DNA from: Pseudoalteromonas sp. S2755
GTDB taxonomy: Bacteria; Pseudomonadota; Gammaproteobacteria; Enterobacterales; Alteromonadaceae
Assembly (NCBI RefSeq): GCF_005886535.1
Contig: NZ_PNDS01000120.1
Span: 1 to 42,902 of the forward strand
DNA: 42,902 nucleotides
Direction of reading: 5' to 3'
Positions 9,302 to 18,660 of the stretch are shown here, piece after piece. The translations under genes were made by a program, and so were the position numbers. Numbering within the stretch: the stretch's first letter is position 1; each line of letters starts with the position of its first letter. The notes below the pieces were generated by a model. The model was not told where the DNA came from, made no database searches, and saw only the letters and a program-made list of their open reading frames with translations.

Positions 9302-11974
9302 GTGACTATTATCCGTTGGCTGGTCTATTGATAGGGTATAGCGCATAGCCTCAGTGAGCTTAAGCAAATAGTAATGGCGGTTACTGTTTTGTGTTTTTTG
9401 CAAACTGGTTTCTAGTTCCCCTGCGGCTTCATGAATATTCATAAAACCAAAGCAACCCGCGCTGCCTTTGATACTATGTGCCAGTGCCCTTAAAGATTCC
9501 CATTCTTGTTTATCGTAAAGCTTTTGCAGCTCAACTAGCTGTGACGGTAGCTTTTCGACATAATTACGACTTATTTGTAAGAACTTTTCGGTTTGTAACA
9601 AGGCATCCCATGAAGAGGACTTGCCATTTTTAAGTTCAAGATACTCTAGTAGCAATTTACCTAGCAATTCTTTATCGATCGGCTTGCCTAGAGTGGCATC
9701 ACACCCTGCTTTAATATGGTTGTCTATGTCGTGTTTCATTACGTTGGCGGTAAGCGCGATGATTGGCCCATCATAGGCCGCATGTCTGAGCATTTGCGTT
9801 GCTTCTTCACCACCCATGACTGGCATTTGCATATCCATCAAGATCAGTTGATAGTCTTCAACCAGCGCCATCTCAACCGCTTCAGCACCGTTATTAGCAA
9901 TATCAGGAACTATACCCCAATTAGACAGTAGTAGGGTAATAAGCTCTTGGTTATCGGGATTGTCTTCCGCAACAAGCACTTTGGCATCAAGCTCTTTTAC
10001 TGCCGCAATATGGATTTTACTGTTATCCGGCTGCCTTCGTCGCTCAAGTGCGTTTAGCCAAGAGTAAGAGCGCTCTTTGAAATTACCGGAGACCTCAACA
10101 GAAAATAAGCTTCCTGTGCCTTGCTGGCTTTGAACATGTACGTCACCGCCAAGCAGTTGTGCTAAATTTTTTGAAATACAAAGGCCAAGTCCTGTGCCAC
10201 CGAAGCGTCGAGTTGTTGTTGTGTCAGCTTGTTCAAAAGGCTTAAATGCGCGTTCTAGTTCGTTTTGAGACATGCCAATTCCGGTGTCTTTGATACTAAA
10301 GATAAACTTTTCGGACTCTGGCTTAAACTCCACCTTTAAATGAACGCCACCGTACTCAGTAAATTTCACCGCATTTGTTGCGATGTTAAGCAAGATTTGT
10401 TTTAAGCGAGTAATGTCGGTGTAAAGCTTGTCAGGCAGCGGTAGAATAAATTCTGTGGAAAAGTTCAGTAGCTTTTCATTCGTCATTGGCTCAATGATGG
10501 ATTCAATATCATTGATGAGTGGCATTACCAAGACTTCTGATTCCTCCACATCCAGTTTTTCAGCCTCAATTTTAGAGAGATCTAAGATATTATTGATAAG
10601 CTCTAAAAGGTGTTTAGAGTTTCTTAAAATTGTGTCTAGGTGCTGTTTTGAGGTTGGAGAATTAGGATGCTGTATAAGCTGCTCAGTAAACCCCATAATC
10701 GCGGTAAGCGGGGTACGTATCTCATGACTCATGTTAGCTAAAAAACGACTTTTAAGCTGGTTTGCCTGCTCGGCTTCTACAATAGCAACTTCTAGCTTGC
10801 TATTGGTTTCCTCTAATTCTTTCGTTCTGTCTTCAACTTTTTCTTCCAAGTGTTCTTTGTAATCCTCAAGCTCTCGCTGAAAAGTACGAATTTGGCCGAT
10901 CATATGATTGAAATCTCGGAAAAGGATGCCAACTTCGTCACTGCTATGCTCTGGTAGCGCTACCATTAGATCACCGTCTCCGACTCTATGGCTCGCTTCT
11001 CCCAGCAATTCTATGGGGTTGAGCAATAGGTTGCGGACTACGATAAAAATTAAAATTGGCAATGTAACGACAGATAGAATAACGATCAATGCTGTGATCA
11101 GACTAATGGTTTTACCTGAGCGATAAAGTAGCGACTTAGGGATCGTTGAAATATAAAAGTAGCCACCGCTTAGTTGCGCGCTGTAGGTCATCCTTTCCAC
11201 ATTATCAATACTATGAATAACGGTAGAGTCTAATTGCCCAAGGTCAGCAATATAACCAATTTCCTCTACTTCACTGGCGCTTAAGTAATGACCGATAAGA
11301 TTCGTATCTGAGCTGAATAATACTTCACCATCGATGCTCACTAATAGGTTTAGTGTATTATCGTACGGTGCTTCGAGAATACTGGTACTTAAAAGAGAAG
11401 GAGATACTTGTACGACGATATAACCTTGTTGTCTAGGTTGTTTGAGTTCGTAATCTACGCTGTAGATTTGCTGGACAAAATACAGCTGTGTACCTGCACT
11501 TGAGGCAACCATAAATTGATGTTGCCGCAAGTTGCTTTGCATGATTTGTTTGGCGAAAGGGTAGAGGTTTGGCGCTTCGCCTAAGTTACTGGAATAAAAC
11601 GCTGAGCTTCTGCCATTGGGAGATAAAAGATTGATGCTGATAATATCAGGGTAGGCTTCACTGTAACTGGCAAAAACATCCATTAGTGCGCCTAAACGCT
11701 TGGTTTTTTCCATTCTTTCAAGGTTAGCGGAGTTAAGAAAGTCACTAAGTACTGGAGAGGTTGAGAGCAGTTTTGTTGTTGACTGGTAGATTTCAATATA
11801 ATTGAACATCTTCTGCTGTTGTTGTTCAACGAAACGACTAACAATGAGCTTGGCTTGTTTTTGCGTTGAGCTAGTTACATTTGTGAGCGTAAATCCGCCA
11901 AGAAACAGCAAGGGTAATATCACAAGCGGGGTGATATACCAAAGGAGTCGAATACTTAACTTGCTTGTTTTCAT
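9293..11974 (-). CDS. Hybrid sensor histidine kinase with receiver and HPt domains
   Basis: This 893-residue membrane sensor contains the full phosphorelay. In order: TM1 (about 10-31), a periplasmic domain of about 250 residues that looks like a double-Cache sensor, TM2 (about 290-315), HAMP (about 316-370), a short coiled coil, HisKA with phosphoacceptor H417 in FLANMSHEIRTPL, HATPase with N-box IATNAVKF, G1 DTGIGM and G2 GTGLGL, a receiver with phosphoacceptor D714 and conserved K764, and a C-terminal HPt with H833 in AHSIKGSAG. All catalytic residues are in place. The organisation resembles BarA-type sensors, but the ligand and the partner response regulator cannot be read here. No response regulator is adjacent. 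Confidence 0.93.
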   Translation of the reverse strand: MKTSKLSIRLLWYITPLVILPLLFLGGFTLTNVTSSTQKQAKLIVSRFVEQQQQKMFNYIEIYQSTTKLLSTSPVLSDFLNSANLERMEKTKRLGALMDVFASYSEAYPDIISINLLSPNGRSSAFYSSNLGEAPNLYPFAKQIMQSNLRQHQFMVASSAGTQLYFVQQIYSVDYELKQPRQQGYIVVQVSPSLLSTSILEAPYDNTLNLLVSIDGEVLFSSDTNLIGHYLSASEVEEIGYIADLGQLDSTVIHSIDNVERMTYSAQLSGGYFYISTIPKSLLYRSGKTISLITALIVILSVVTLPILIFIVVRNLLLNPIELLGEASHRVGDGDLMVALPEHSSDEVGILFRDFNHMIGQIRTFQRELEDYKEHLEEKVEDRTKELEETNSKLEVAIVEAEQANQLKSRFLANMSHEIRTPLTAIMGFTEQLIQHPNSPTSKQHLDTILRNSKHLLELINNILDLSKIEAEKLDVEESEVLVMPLINDIESIIEPMTNEKLLNFSTEFILPLPDKLYTDITRLKQILLNIATNAVKFTEYGGVHLKVEFKPESEKFIFSIKDTGIGMSQNELERAFKPFEQADTTTTRRFGGTGLGLCISKNLAQLLGGDVHVQSQQGTGSLFSVEVSGNFKERSYSWLNALERRRQPDNSKIHIAAVKELDAKVLVAEDNPDNQELITLLLSNWGIVPDIANNGAEAVEMALVEDYQLILMDMQMPVMGGEEATQMLRHAAYDGPIIALTANVMKHDIDNHIKAGCDATLGKPIDKELLGKLLLEYLELKNGKSSSWDALLQTEKFLQISRNYVEKLPSQLVELQKLYDKQEWESLRALAHSIKGSAGCFGFMNIHEAAGELETSLQKTQNSNRHYYLLKLTEAMRYTLSIDQPTDNSHLG

Positions 11975-12110
11975 GGATAACTAGCTGCCTTGCTACACGA
12001 AATCTTAATGACAAAAAAATTAACAGGAGTATTAAATCATAAGCCGGGAGAGGTGAATACTCAAGTTTGTCCAATTGCGTCGAAAATACGATAAAAGGTG
12101 GGGGACTAAA

Positions 12111-12137
12111 TAAAAAAGCCTCCAACAAGGAGGCTTT
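12111..12137 (-). terminator. Intrinsic terminator of the TonB-dependent receptor gene
   Basis: A 9-bp perfect stem (AAAGCCTCC at 12115-12123, GGAGGCTTT at 12129-12137) with an AACAA loop is flanked by an A-run that reads as a T-run on the minus strand. It lies 22 bp beyond the receptor stop codon. Confidence 0.88.
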
Positions 12138-12159
12138 CGGATTGTAACTTTACAGCAGA

Positions 12160-15084
12160 TTAGAAGTTATACTTCATGCCTAATGATAGACGACGGCCTT
12201 TAACATCGAAGAATTCACCTTCATCGTATGTATAAGGTGTACGAGGCGGCTCTCTATCAAATACGTTATTTACACCAACACGTAATTGTAGATCTTCAAC
12301 CAAATAAGTTTTATACATGAAGTCTACAGTAGTATAAGAAGAAACCTCATTGAAGTTGTTATCTTCAGGTGTCCACTCGTTATCTTCAACAGTGCTGTGG
12401 CGGTAGTTTACTGTTACAACGTATGCAGAATCATCATGCGTGTATAGCGCGCTGAAACGACCTTTCCAGCGTGGTGCGTCATCCGTTTCACCCATGTAGT
12501 TACGGAAGTCTTCCGCACGACCAGTTGAGTTTTGGTTATCTTCAATCAAATAAGTCGCAGTTAGTTTAAGTGCAAACTCACCGTTTAATGCGTCAAATTT
12601 GTATGCAGATTCAAAGTCCATGCCTTTTTTGGTGATTTGTGCTGCGTTAATTGGACGCGCATAGTAGTTCTCAATTTCACCAGTATCTTTGTTACGAACA
12701 AAGTTACCACAGAACGGGTTATCTAGAGAAGATGCTTCGTAGCATAGCTTAACACTGTCGCGACCAAAGTACTCAATTGCACCGTCGATTTCAAATGACC
12801 AATAATCAACAGTAAGATCCAAGCCTTCAACAAACTCTGGCGTGTAAATTACACCGATAGTGTAGTCATTAGATACTTCGTTTTTCAGCTCAGTATTACC
12901 TTGAATGTAACCTGGCAAACTACCACCAGATAACCATTCATCAGAAGGCATCCAACCAGCAGCTAGACCAGCAGCTTGACAGTTGTTAATGATATTATCT
13001 CTGTACTTGTAGTCACTGCTTAATTCTGCAATTGAATCTGCACGACAAATGTCTGCACGGCCTGAGCTGTAAGTTTTAGAGTTTGGAGTGAACAGGTCAC
13101 CTAGGTTTGGCGCACGTACCGATTTAGAACGGTTTACACGTACACGTAGTTCGTCAGTCACGCCCCAGTTTAGTGCTAGTTTCCAAGCATCGTCACCACC
13201 TGTTACAGAGTAATCCATGTAACGGTATGCACCTTCAAAAGTAAGGTCAGTAGCTAGGAACTCATCCATCAGTAGCGGTACAGAAACCTCGGCTGAGAAT
13301 TCTTTAACTTCGATTTCGCCATCCATAGGTAGGCTTGAGTTACCTTTAATAAGGCCCTGCTCCATGTTTTCAGATGGACGGATCTTAGCAACTTCACGAC
13401 GGTGCTCAGCTGTAAACGCTGCACTTACGTAACCTGCAGGTAATTCAAATAATACACCATCAACCGTTGCACCAAATACAGCTTGGTCGTGTCTTGCAAA
13501 ACGAGTTGCAGTTGTTGAAATGTAACCTAGTTGTTCCTGAGTTGCGCTTGTCGCACCCATTGGGTTGAATGGTACACAACCTTCACGAGCACCAGTCACA
13601 TTGCCTTCAGCATCACGGGTAGCACACACAACTTGACCATTGATTAGTACTGAGTCAATCGCATTAGCTAGGTTGTTTTTGTAAACTTCACCAGTCCACA
13701 GCGTGTCTTGTTCGATGCGGCCGAATTGGAAGTATGTGCTGTAGCTCCAGTCATCGTTAATGATGCCTTCAGCACCAATTGATGAGCGGAACACTTCACG
13801 CTCTTGGTTATACTTACGGTCACCCCATAAGTTTTCATTTGCTTGATAAAGTGTTACAGAGCCTAGGCCTGCGTCATCCATCACTTTACCCATGGCATCA
13901 TTTACAAATGCACTATCGCGACGGATTGTGTGTGAGAAGAATGCAGGGCTACTTTCAGTCGTTGCTTCCGTCTTAGAATAAGTCGCATCAAACGTTAGCG
14001 CATGTTCATCATTCAGCTCATATGTACCGTAAAGAGTACCGATCATTCGCTCAAGAGGTGTGCGGAAATAATCTTTATAACCGTGTCTGAAGATAGCATC
14101 ACCAGGATTTGCTTCGTCGTAGGTGTAACGGCCAGCAGCACGCTTTGAAATAGCTGGGTTAGGATCATCTATTAGACCAAGACCGTAATCGAATGGACGC
14201 ATTGTACCGTCTTCATCGAAAGTGAAGTGGTGGTTCTCAAACGCTTCACGTGTCTTTGTACCGGTCCAAGCAAAGAAGTCACCACGCTCTGAGTAATAGC
14301 CAAGCGCTGTTGGGTGATTAAACTCGATATCAGCAGGAATACCGTCACTACCACTTGTATTTTCAGGATTAGAGATAGATCTCATGCCGCGCTTGAAGAA
14401 GTCACGGTCTAGCTTCGCGTAGCTCTCATTTTTGGTGTAGTTTAAAGAGGTAATGAAAGATAGCTTTTCTAGTTCTTGACCACCTGTAATAGAGAAGAAA
14501 TACTCCTCGCCACCGCTTTGCTCAGGCTTTACTGTAGACACATCAACTTCTACACCGTCGAATGACTTTTTAGTGATGATGTTTACAACACCAGCTACAG
14601 CGTCAGCACCGTATACTGCTGCTGCACCACCTGTTGCGATTTCTACGCGCTCAATGATAGAGGTAGGGATGTTGTTTAAATCTACTGCAGTATCACCAAC
14701 AGAGCCTGGTACAAAACGACGACCATTAACTAGTACCAATGTACGCTCTGAACCTAAACCACGTAGGTCAGTCGTATTTAAGCCTGATGCATAGATATAG
14801 CTAGTTGTATTCTCTGGAGATAGGCCAACTGTTGCTTGAGGCATTTCAGCTAAAAGGTCATTTACGTTTGTAATGCCTTGGTTTTCAAGCTCCACACCAC
14901 CGATAACGGTAACTGGAGTCGGCGAAGTTAGGTTTACACGTTTAATTCGAGAACCTGTAACTTGAATACGCTCTACTGATTTTGCTTCTGTTTGTTCGTT
15001 TGCAACAGCTACTGAACTACTCACGGCACCAGCCACTAAAGCAACTTGGATACCCGCGGTAACTAGATTTAACTTCTTCAACAT
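12160..15084 (-). CDS. TonB-dependent outer-membrane receptor
   Basis: This 974-residue outer-membrane transporter is energised by TonB. It has a signal peptide with cleavage probably after SVAVA (about residue 28), a candidate TonB box around VERIQVTG (38-45), a plug domain at about 55-175 (TPVTVIGGVEL, GLGSERTLVLVNGRR, IERVEIATGGAAAVYGADAVAGVVNIITK), then a large beta-barrel ending in LSLGMKYNF with the terminal Phe expected for BAM-dependent insertion. Several cysteines in the last third (CRADS, NNCQAAG, KLCYEA, NPFCGNF) probably form loop disulphides. Barrel and plug resemble the large Alteromonadales group used for oligosaccharides and peptides. The substrate is unknown because no catabolic gene or regulator is adjacent. 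It is transcribed alone, with a long upstream region. Confidence 0.92.
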   Translation of the reverse strand: MLKKLNLVTAGIQVALVAGAVSSSVAVANEQTEAKSVERIQVTGSRIKRVNLTSPTPVTVIGGVELENQGITNVNDLLAEMPQATVGLSPENTTSYIYASGLNTTDLRGLGSERTLVLVNGRRFVPGSVGDTAVDLNNIPTSIIERVEIATGGAAAVYGADAVAGVVNIITKKSFDGVEVDVSTVKPEQSGGEEYFFSITGGQELEKLSFITSLNYTKNESYAKLDRDFFKRGMRSISNPENTSGSDGIPADIEFNHPTALGYYSERGDFFAWTGTKTREAFENHHFTFDEDGTMRPFDYGLGLIDDPNPAISKRAAGRYTYDEANPGDAIFRHGYKDYFRTPLERMIGTLYGTYELNDEHALTFDATYSKTEATTESSPAFFSHTIRRDSAFVNDAMGKVMDDAGLGSVTLYQANENLWGDRKYNQEREVFRSSIGAEGIINDDWSYSTYFQFGRIEQDTLWTGEVYKNNLANAIDSVLINGQVVCATRDAEGNVTGAREGCVPFNPMGATSATQEQLGYISTTATRFARHDQAVFGATVDGVLFELPAGYVSAAFTAEHRREVAKIRPSENMEQGLIKGNSSLPMDGEIEVKEFSAEVSVPLLMDEFLATDLTFEGAYRYMDYSVTGGDDAWKLALNWGVTDELRVRVNRSKSVRAPNLGDLFTPNSKTYSSGRADICRADSIAELSSDYKYRDNIINNCQAAGLAAGWMPSDEWLSGGSLPGYIQGNTELKNEVSNDYTIGVIYTPEFVEGLDLTVDYWSFEIDGAIEYFGRDSVKLCYEASSLDNPFCGNFVRNKDTGEIENYYARPINAAQITKKGMDFESAYKFDALNGEFALKLTATYLIEDNQNSTGRAEDFRNYMGETDDAPRWKGRFSALYTHDDSAYVVTVNYRHSTVEDNEWTPEDNNFNEVSSYTTVDFMYKTYLVEDLQLRVGVNNVFDREPPRTPYTYDEGEFFDVKGRRLSLGMKYNF

Positions 15085-15548
15085 TTTGACCCTTATTTAC
15101 TTTGTTTATAACGACGGTCAACTCTTTCCATACATTTGAAAGAGGAGATATCGCAATATAGGTGCAGCGTTTTTACCATAAACAATTGTTAAATATAGCT
15201 TTTGATTGAATGTGTATAATGTTTATAAAAGGTGTAATATGTGATTTTACCGTTCCTGTTTTGATTTTTTCTTTATTAATCAGTGTGTTGTAAAGATATC
15301 TTGTGTCACCTTTTATTTACGGTTAGTAAGTGTTTACAAGCGCTGTTATTGTTTTGAGAACAATAAATTTAAATTTGATAGAAATGATATAAGTTTTAGC
15401 GGTAATTTTGAGCGTTTTTGTAGCTGTAATTGTAACTTTTATGTAGGTTCTGCTGTGCTAAAAATGAGCGTTTGATATTTTTGTATTCATTTTTGTGGGA
15501 ACTTTTATAGATAGGCTGAAAATCAACCTATCTTTTCATGATAGATGG
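15085..15548. other. 464-bp regulatory intergenic region upstream of the TonB receptor
   Basis: No gene was found. The DNA is very AT-rich, as expected for the promoter region of the receptor on the minus strand. AAGGG lies nine bases ahead of its start codon. Several TATAAT-like hexamers occur on both strands, and none has a convincing partner. An imperfect palindrome centred on AGCGCT at 15335-15348 resembles LacI-family operators in its core only. A hairpin at 15509-15533 lies near the cca 3' end. Confidence 0.5.
15509..15536 (+). terminator. Hairpin near the 3' end of cca
   Basis: A 10-bp stem with one G-T pair (AGATAGGCTG at 15509-15518, CAACCTATCT at 15524-15533) has a five-base loop and is followed by three T on the plus strand. 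On the minus strand, where it would follow cca by 15 bp, there is no T-run. It could stabilise the cca mRNA end or terminate a short plus-strand transcript. The evidence is weak for either. Confidence 0.35.
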
Positions 15549-16649
15549 CTAGTTTTGTATAGCTTTTAGGCGTCTTAGTTTGAGCTGTTCTTGAATATCC
15601 TTTCCCTGATAGCCCTTTGCGATGATCTCTTGCACATCTATGTTGCGAGTTGCTATAAAGTTCTGTGTAAGTTTGTCACAAAGCGCGCGGAAATTATCAC
15701 TTACCTTGCTACAAATATAACAAAAACGCGCCAATTTCTCAGGTCTGCGCCATGCATCAATATTTTGTAATATAATAAGCCAATCATTCGACGTTTTACT
15801 TTCCTTGCTCAATAAGTCGAGATTTGTGATGAGCTCTTTGCTGCTTTCTATGTAGCTATTAGGTACTTTGAATCGTTTTGCTTGCGCTAACTGAGTCAAG
15901 CTAGTATCCGAAAAGTAACAGGCAAGACTGAATTGTGCTAACCCATCTAACTCATCATTTTTTTCAAGTTTAGAGAGTGTATTTTGGAATTTGTCATAGG
16001 CTACTTCATCCCATGTTGGGATATATGGAGCGACATCATCAAGCGCACCAAGCCTCCAAACAGTATCTAGAAAGTGTCCTAAACCTTTATCTTGGATTGT
16101 CTTTTCTATTTCTAGCCAAATACGCTCTTTGGTTAAAGTTTTTAATTCACCGTTAGCAACCATGGTTTGCATAAGGTGCCAAGTTTCAGTCGCAATGGTG
16201 AAGTTGTATTCTTTATAACGAGCTGCAAACCGAGCTACTCGCAGCACCCGGAGTGGATCTTCACTAAACGCATTGCTCACATGGCGTAAAATTCTGCTTT
16301 CAAAATCTTTTTGACCGCCATACGGGTCGATAAGTGAACCATCATCATCTTTAGCAATTGCATTAACGGTAAGATCTCGGCGAAGTAAATCTTCTTCCAG
16401 TGTGATCTCAGGGCCGAAGTCACAAATAAATCCGGTATATCCTTGACCGCTTTTACGCTCTGTTCGAGCAAGAGCATGTTCGTCTTTGGTGATAGGATGT
16501 AAGAATACGGGAAAGTCGCTACCGACTTGCTGATAGCCAAGCTCGCTCATTTGCTCAGGTGTGCTGCCAACCACCACATAATCTCTTTCTTTTATTGGTC
16601 GTCCTAGCAGTTCGTCTCTAACTGCACCGCCGACGAGATAGATTTTCAT
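15549..16649 (-). CDS. cca: CCA-adding tRNA nucleotidyltransferase without HD domain motif
   Basis: Cca adds or repairs the 3' CCA of tRNAs. The N-terminal catalytic region is very close to E. coli Cca: GGAVRDELLG at 7-16, DYVVVG at 23-28, DFPVFLHP, ALARTERKSGQGYTGF, LLRRDLTVNAIA and EDPLRVLRVARFAARY. Two differences stand out. The first catalytic carboxylate (D21 in E. coli, motif DRD) is E21 here (ERD). At 366 residues against 412, the protein lacks the CHDLGKG metal-dependent phosphohydrolase motif, with SLACYFSD at the corresponding place. It should therefore be a nucleotidyltransferase without the 2',3'-cyclic phosphodiesterase activity of the E. coli enzyme. It is divergent from gspA. 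Confidence 0.92.
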   Translation of the reverse strand: MKIYLVGGAVRDELLGRPIKERDYVVVGSTPEQMSELGYQQVGSDFPVFLHPITKDEHALARTERKSGQGYTGFICDFGPEITLEEDLLRRDLTVNAIAKDDDGSLIDPYGGQKDFESRILRHVSNAFSEDPLRVLRVARFAARYKEYNFTIATETWHLMQTMVANGELKTLTKERIWLEIEKTIQDKGLGHFLDTVWRLGALDDVAPYIPTWDEVAYDKFQNTLSKLEKNDELDGLAQFSLACYFSDTSLTQLAQAKRFKVPNSYIESSKELITNLDLLSKESKTSNDWLIILQNIDAWRRPEKLARFCYICSKVSDNFRALCDKLTQNFIATRNIDVQEIIAKGYQGKDIQEQLKLRRLKAIQN

Positions 16650-16739
16650 TTTCTACGTTCCATTTTCTGCGATTCGAGGTTTTATCTTGAACCGGATTTT
16701 GCCATTATAGAGCGCATCATAACAATAAAGAGACAAGTC

Positions 16740-17654
16740 GTGTATTTACGCTATTTTGGGTTAACTGAAAAACCCTTCTCGATTGCGCCAAATCCTGAGT
16801 TTTTATTCCTTAGCGAACGTCACAAGGAAGCACTTGCACACTTAACCTATGGGTTGGGTGACGCGGGCGGTTTTGTGCTACTGACAGGTGAAGTGGGAAC
16901 GGGAAAAACCACAGTAACGCGCAGCATGTTGGCTCAATTACCTGACTCAACGAAGGTTGCTTTTATACTTAATCCATCGCTATCGGAGCTTGAACTGCTT
17001 GCGACGATTTGTGATGAGTTGGAAATTGACTATGACAGCAACAACGCCACGTTAAAATCGCTTACCGATGTGATTAAGCATAGGTTATTAGAGAACCATC
17101 ACAGCGGTGGTCATACTATGTTGATCATTGATGAAGCCCAACACTTAGCGCCAGAAGTGTTAGAACAACTGAGGTTGTTGACTAATCTGGAAACAGATCA
17201 TAAAAAATTGCTTCAAATTGTATTGGTAGGTCAGCCAGAGCTACAGCATTTGTTACAGCGCAACGAGCTACGTCAATTGGCACAAAGGATCACGGCGCGT
17301 TATCACTTGTTACCACTTAGCGAATCACAAGTGTTTGCTTATATACAGCACCGATTGCAAAAAGCCGGTTGTCAGCAAGCTTTGTTTCATCATGATGCGG
17401 TAGCCTATGTACATCAAGTGACAGCAGGGATCCCAAGATTAATAAACTTGCTGGCCGACAGGTGTTTATTGGGGGCGTACTCGGCCTCACAAACTCAGGT
17501 AACAAAGGCAATTGCTGTTCAAGCTGCAAAGGAGGCGCTACCCACTAATTTAGTACCAGTAGCAAGACAAGAAAAGAGTCGTGTGCCACTATTGTTTACA
17601 GCTTGGCTTGGTGTGTTATTTGTTGCAGGCTTTGGCTTGGCAAAATTGGTGTAG
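16740..17654 (+). CDS. gspA: GspA/ExeA-type AAA ATPase of type II secretion, short form
   Basis: GspA with GspB helps the type II secretin pass through and assemble in the cell wall. The 304-residue protein begins MYLRYFGLTEKPFSIAPNP, the ExeA/MshM hallmark, from a GTG start. It has Walker A GEVGTGKTT (50-58), Walker B MLIIDEAQ (D131, E132), sensor regions ending RITARYHL, and one C-terminal membrane helix at about 283-302. The chain stops there: the periplasmic peptidoglycan-binding domain of long GspA proteins (ExeA is about 550 residues) is absent. MshM of the MSHA pilus is an alternative, but the adjacent gspB favours GspA. There is an eight-base gap to gspB. Confidence 0.82.
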   Translation: MYLRYFGLTEKPFSIAPNPEFLFLSERHKEALAHLTYGLGDAGGFVLLTGEVGTGKTTVTRSMLAQLPDSTKVAFILNPSLSELELLATICDELEIDYDSNNATLKSLTDVIKHRLLENHHSGGHTMLIIDEAQHLAPEVLEQLRLLTNLETDHKKLLQIVLVGQPELQHLLQRNELRQLAQRITARYHLLPLSESQVFAYIQHRLQKAGCQQALFHHDAVAYVHQVTAGIPRLINLLADRCLLGAYSASQTQVTKAIAVQAAKEALPTNLVPVARQEKSRVPLLFTAWLGVLFVAGFGLAKLV

Positions 17655-17662
17655 AGGGAAAC

Positions 17663-18658
17663 ATGTCGTATTTAACAAGTGCAATGAAACAGTCGCAACA
17701 AGGCGTAGATGCTGAACAGGACTATTTGAGTCAACGCCAAGACGCCCAACTCGTTTTTTACAAAAGGCTCGTGACCTATGCCGGTGCGGGTCTCTTGTCT
17801 TTGTCTTCACTTGGGGCGGGGTACTACCTTGGTAAGATCACGACTCCAGAAAAAGCGCAGTTGCAACTGACTTCAGTAGTGGAGTCTAAAAATGAAAGCA
17901 AGGTAGCACTCTCAGCTACAAACACACCGGAACAACCCGTTGTGGAAAACCAGCAAGCGCAAAAAGCCCATATTGCCGGTCAAGAGGTAAGCGCACCTAC
18001 TATTGATTCAGCGAAAAACGGCAATATTAGTCCTGACCTAAACCCAAATAAAAAAGCAGCTGAGCCTGAGCAGCACTTTCAGTGGGTATCTGTGCAAATT
18101 GGCGTTGATAATCAAGGTAAACCTTTATATCAACAACAATTGGTCCCTGTTGGATCTGTTAAGGCGGCTTCAGTCGTGCCAAATCCGGCTCAAAACACAG
18201 TGCAAACAACTCAAGTTATTCAAGATTCATCCCCAGGAGAAATTCAAACGGCAGGTGAGTATGCCGGTTATCGCGTATTTGGTGCTAAACCCAAACAGCA
18301 AGACGATGAACTTGCCGGGGTATCAGAAGAACTTAAAAAAGCTTTTGCCGAGGCGGTAAAAGAAACCGCACCGCATGAAGAGCCAGAGGTGCTTTCTACG
18401 ACTAAGGATTCGGCTTCTGCTACGCCCATCGCGCTGCTGCCTGCTCAATTGCAAAATAGTATTCCAAGCTTACGTTATCAAGCGCATATTTATGCTACTG
18501 ACTCCCATGAGCGGTGGATAAAAATAAACAATAGACCTTTATACGAGGGTGATAGTCTAGGGGCTTTGACCGTTGTAGAAATTACACCAGAACAAACACG
18601 TTTTGATTTCGACGGAATTGAATTCAGTCTCGAGGCTATGGAAGACTGGCTGCCTTAA
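17663..18658 (+). CDS. gspB: General secretion pathway protein GspB
   Basis: This 331-residue inner-membrane protein partners GspA in secretin localisation. The cytoplasmic N-terminus (about 1-35) is followed by one membrane helix (about 36-57), a long Pro/Gln/Lys-rich low-complexity periplasmic linker (about 60-255), and a C-terminal type II secretion B domain (about 265-331) with IPSLRYQAHIY, INNRPLYEGDSL and ITPEQTRFDFDG. The frame is open upstream, but ATG 17663 is preceded by GAGGGAA and begins MSYLTSAMKQS, so it is the start. It forms a two-gene unit with gspA. The main gsp operon is not in the window. Confidence 0.88.
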   Translation: MSYLTSAMKQSQQGVDAEQDYLSQRQDAQLVFYKRLVTYAGAGLLSLSSLGAGYYLGKITTPEKAQLQLTSVVESKNESKVALSATNTPEQPVVENQQAQKAHIAGQEVSAPTIDSAKNGNISPDLNPNKKAAEPEQHFQWVSVQIGVDNQGKPLYQQQLVPVGSVKAASVVPNPAQNTVQTTQVIQDSSPGEIQTAGEYAGYRVFGAKPKQQDDELAGVSEELKKAFAEAVKETAPHEEPEVLSTTKDSASATPIALLPAQLQNSIPSLRYQAHIYATDSHERWIKINNRPLYEGDSLGALTVVEITPEQTRFDFDGIEFSLEAMEDWLP

Positions 18659-18660
18659 TA

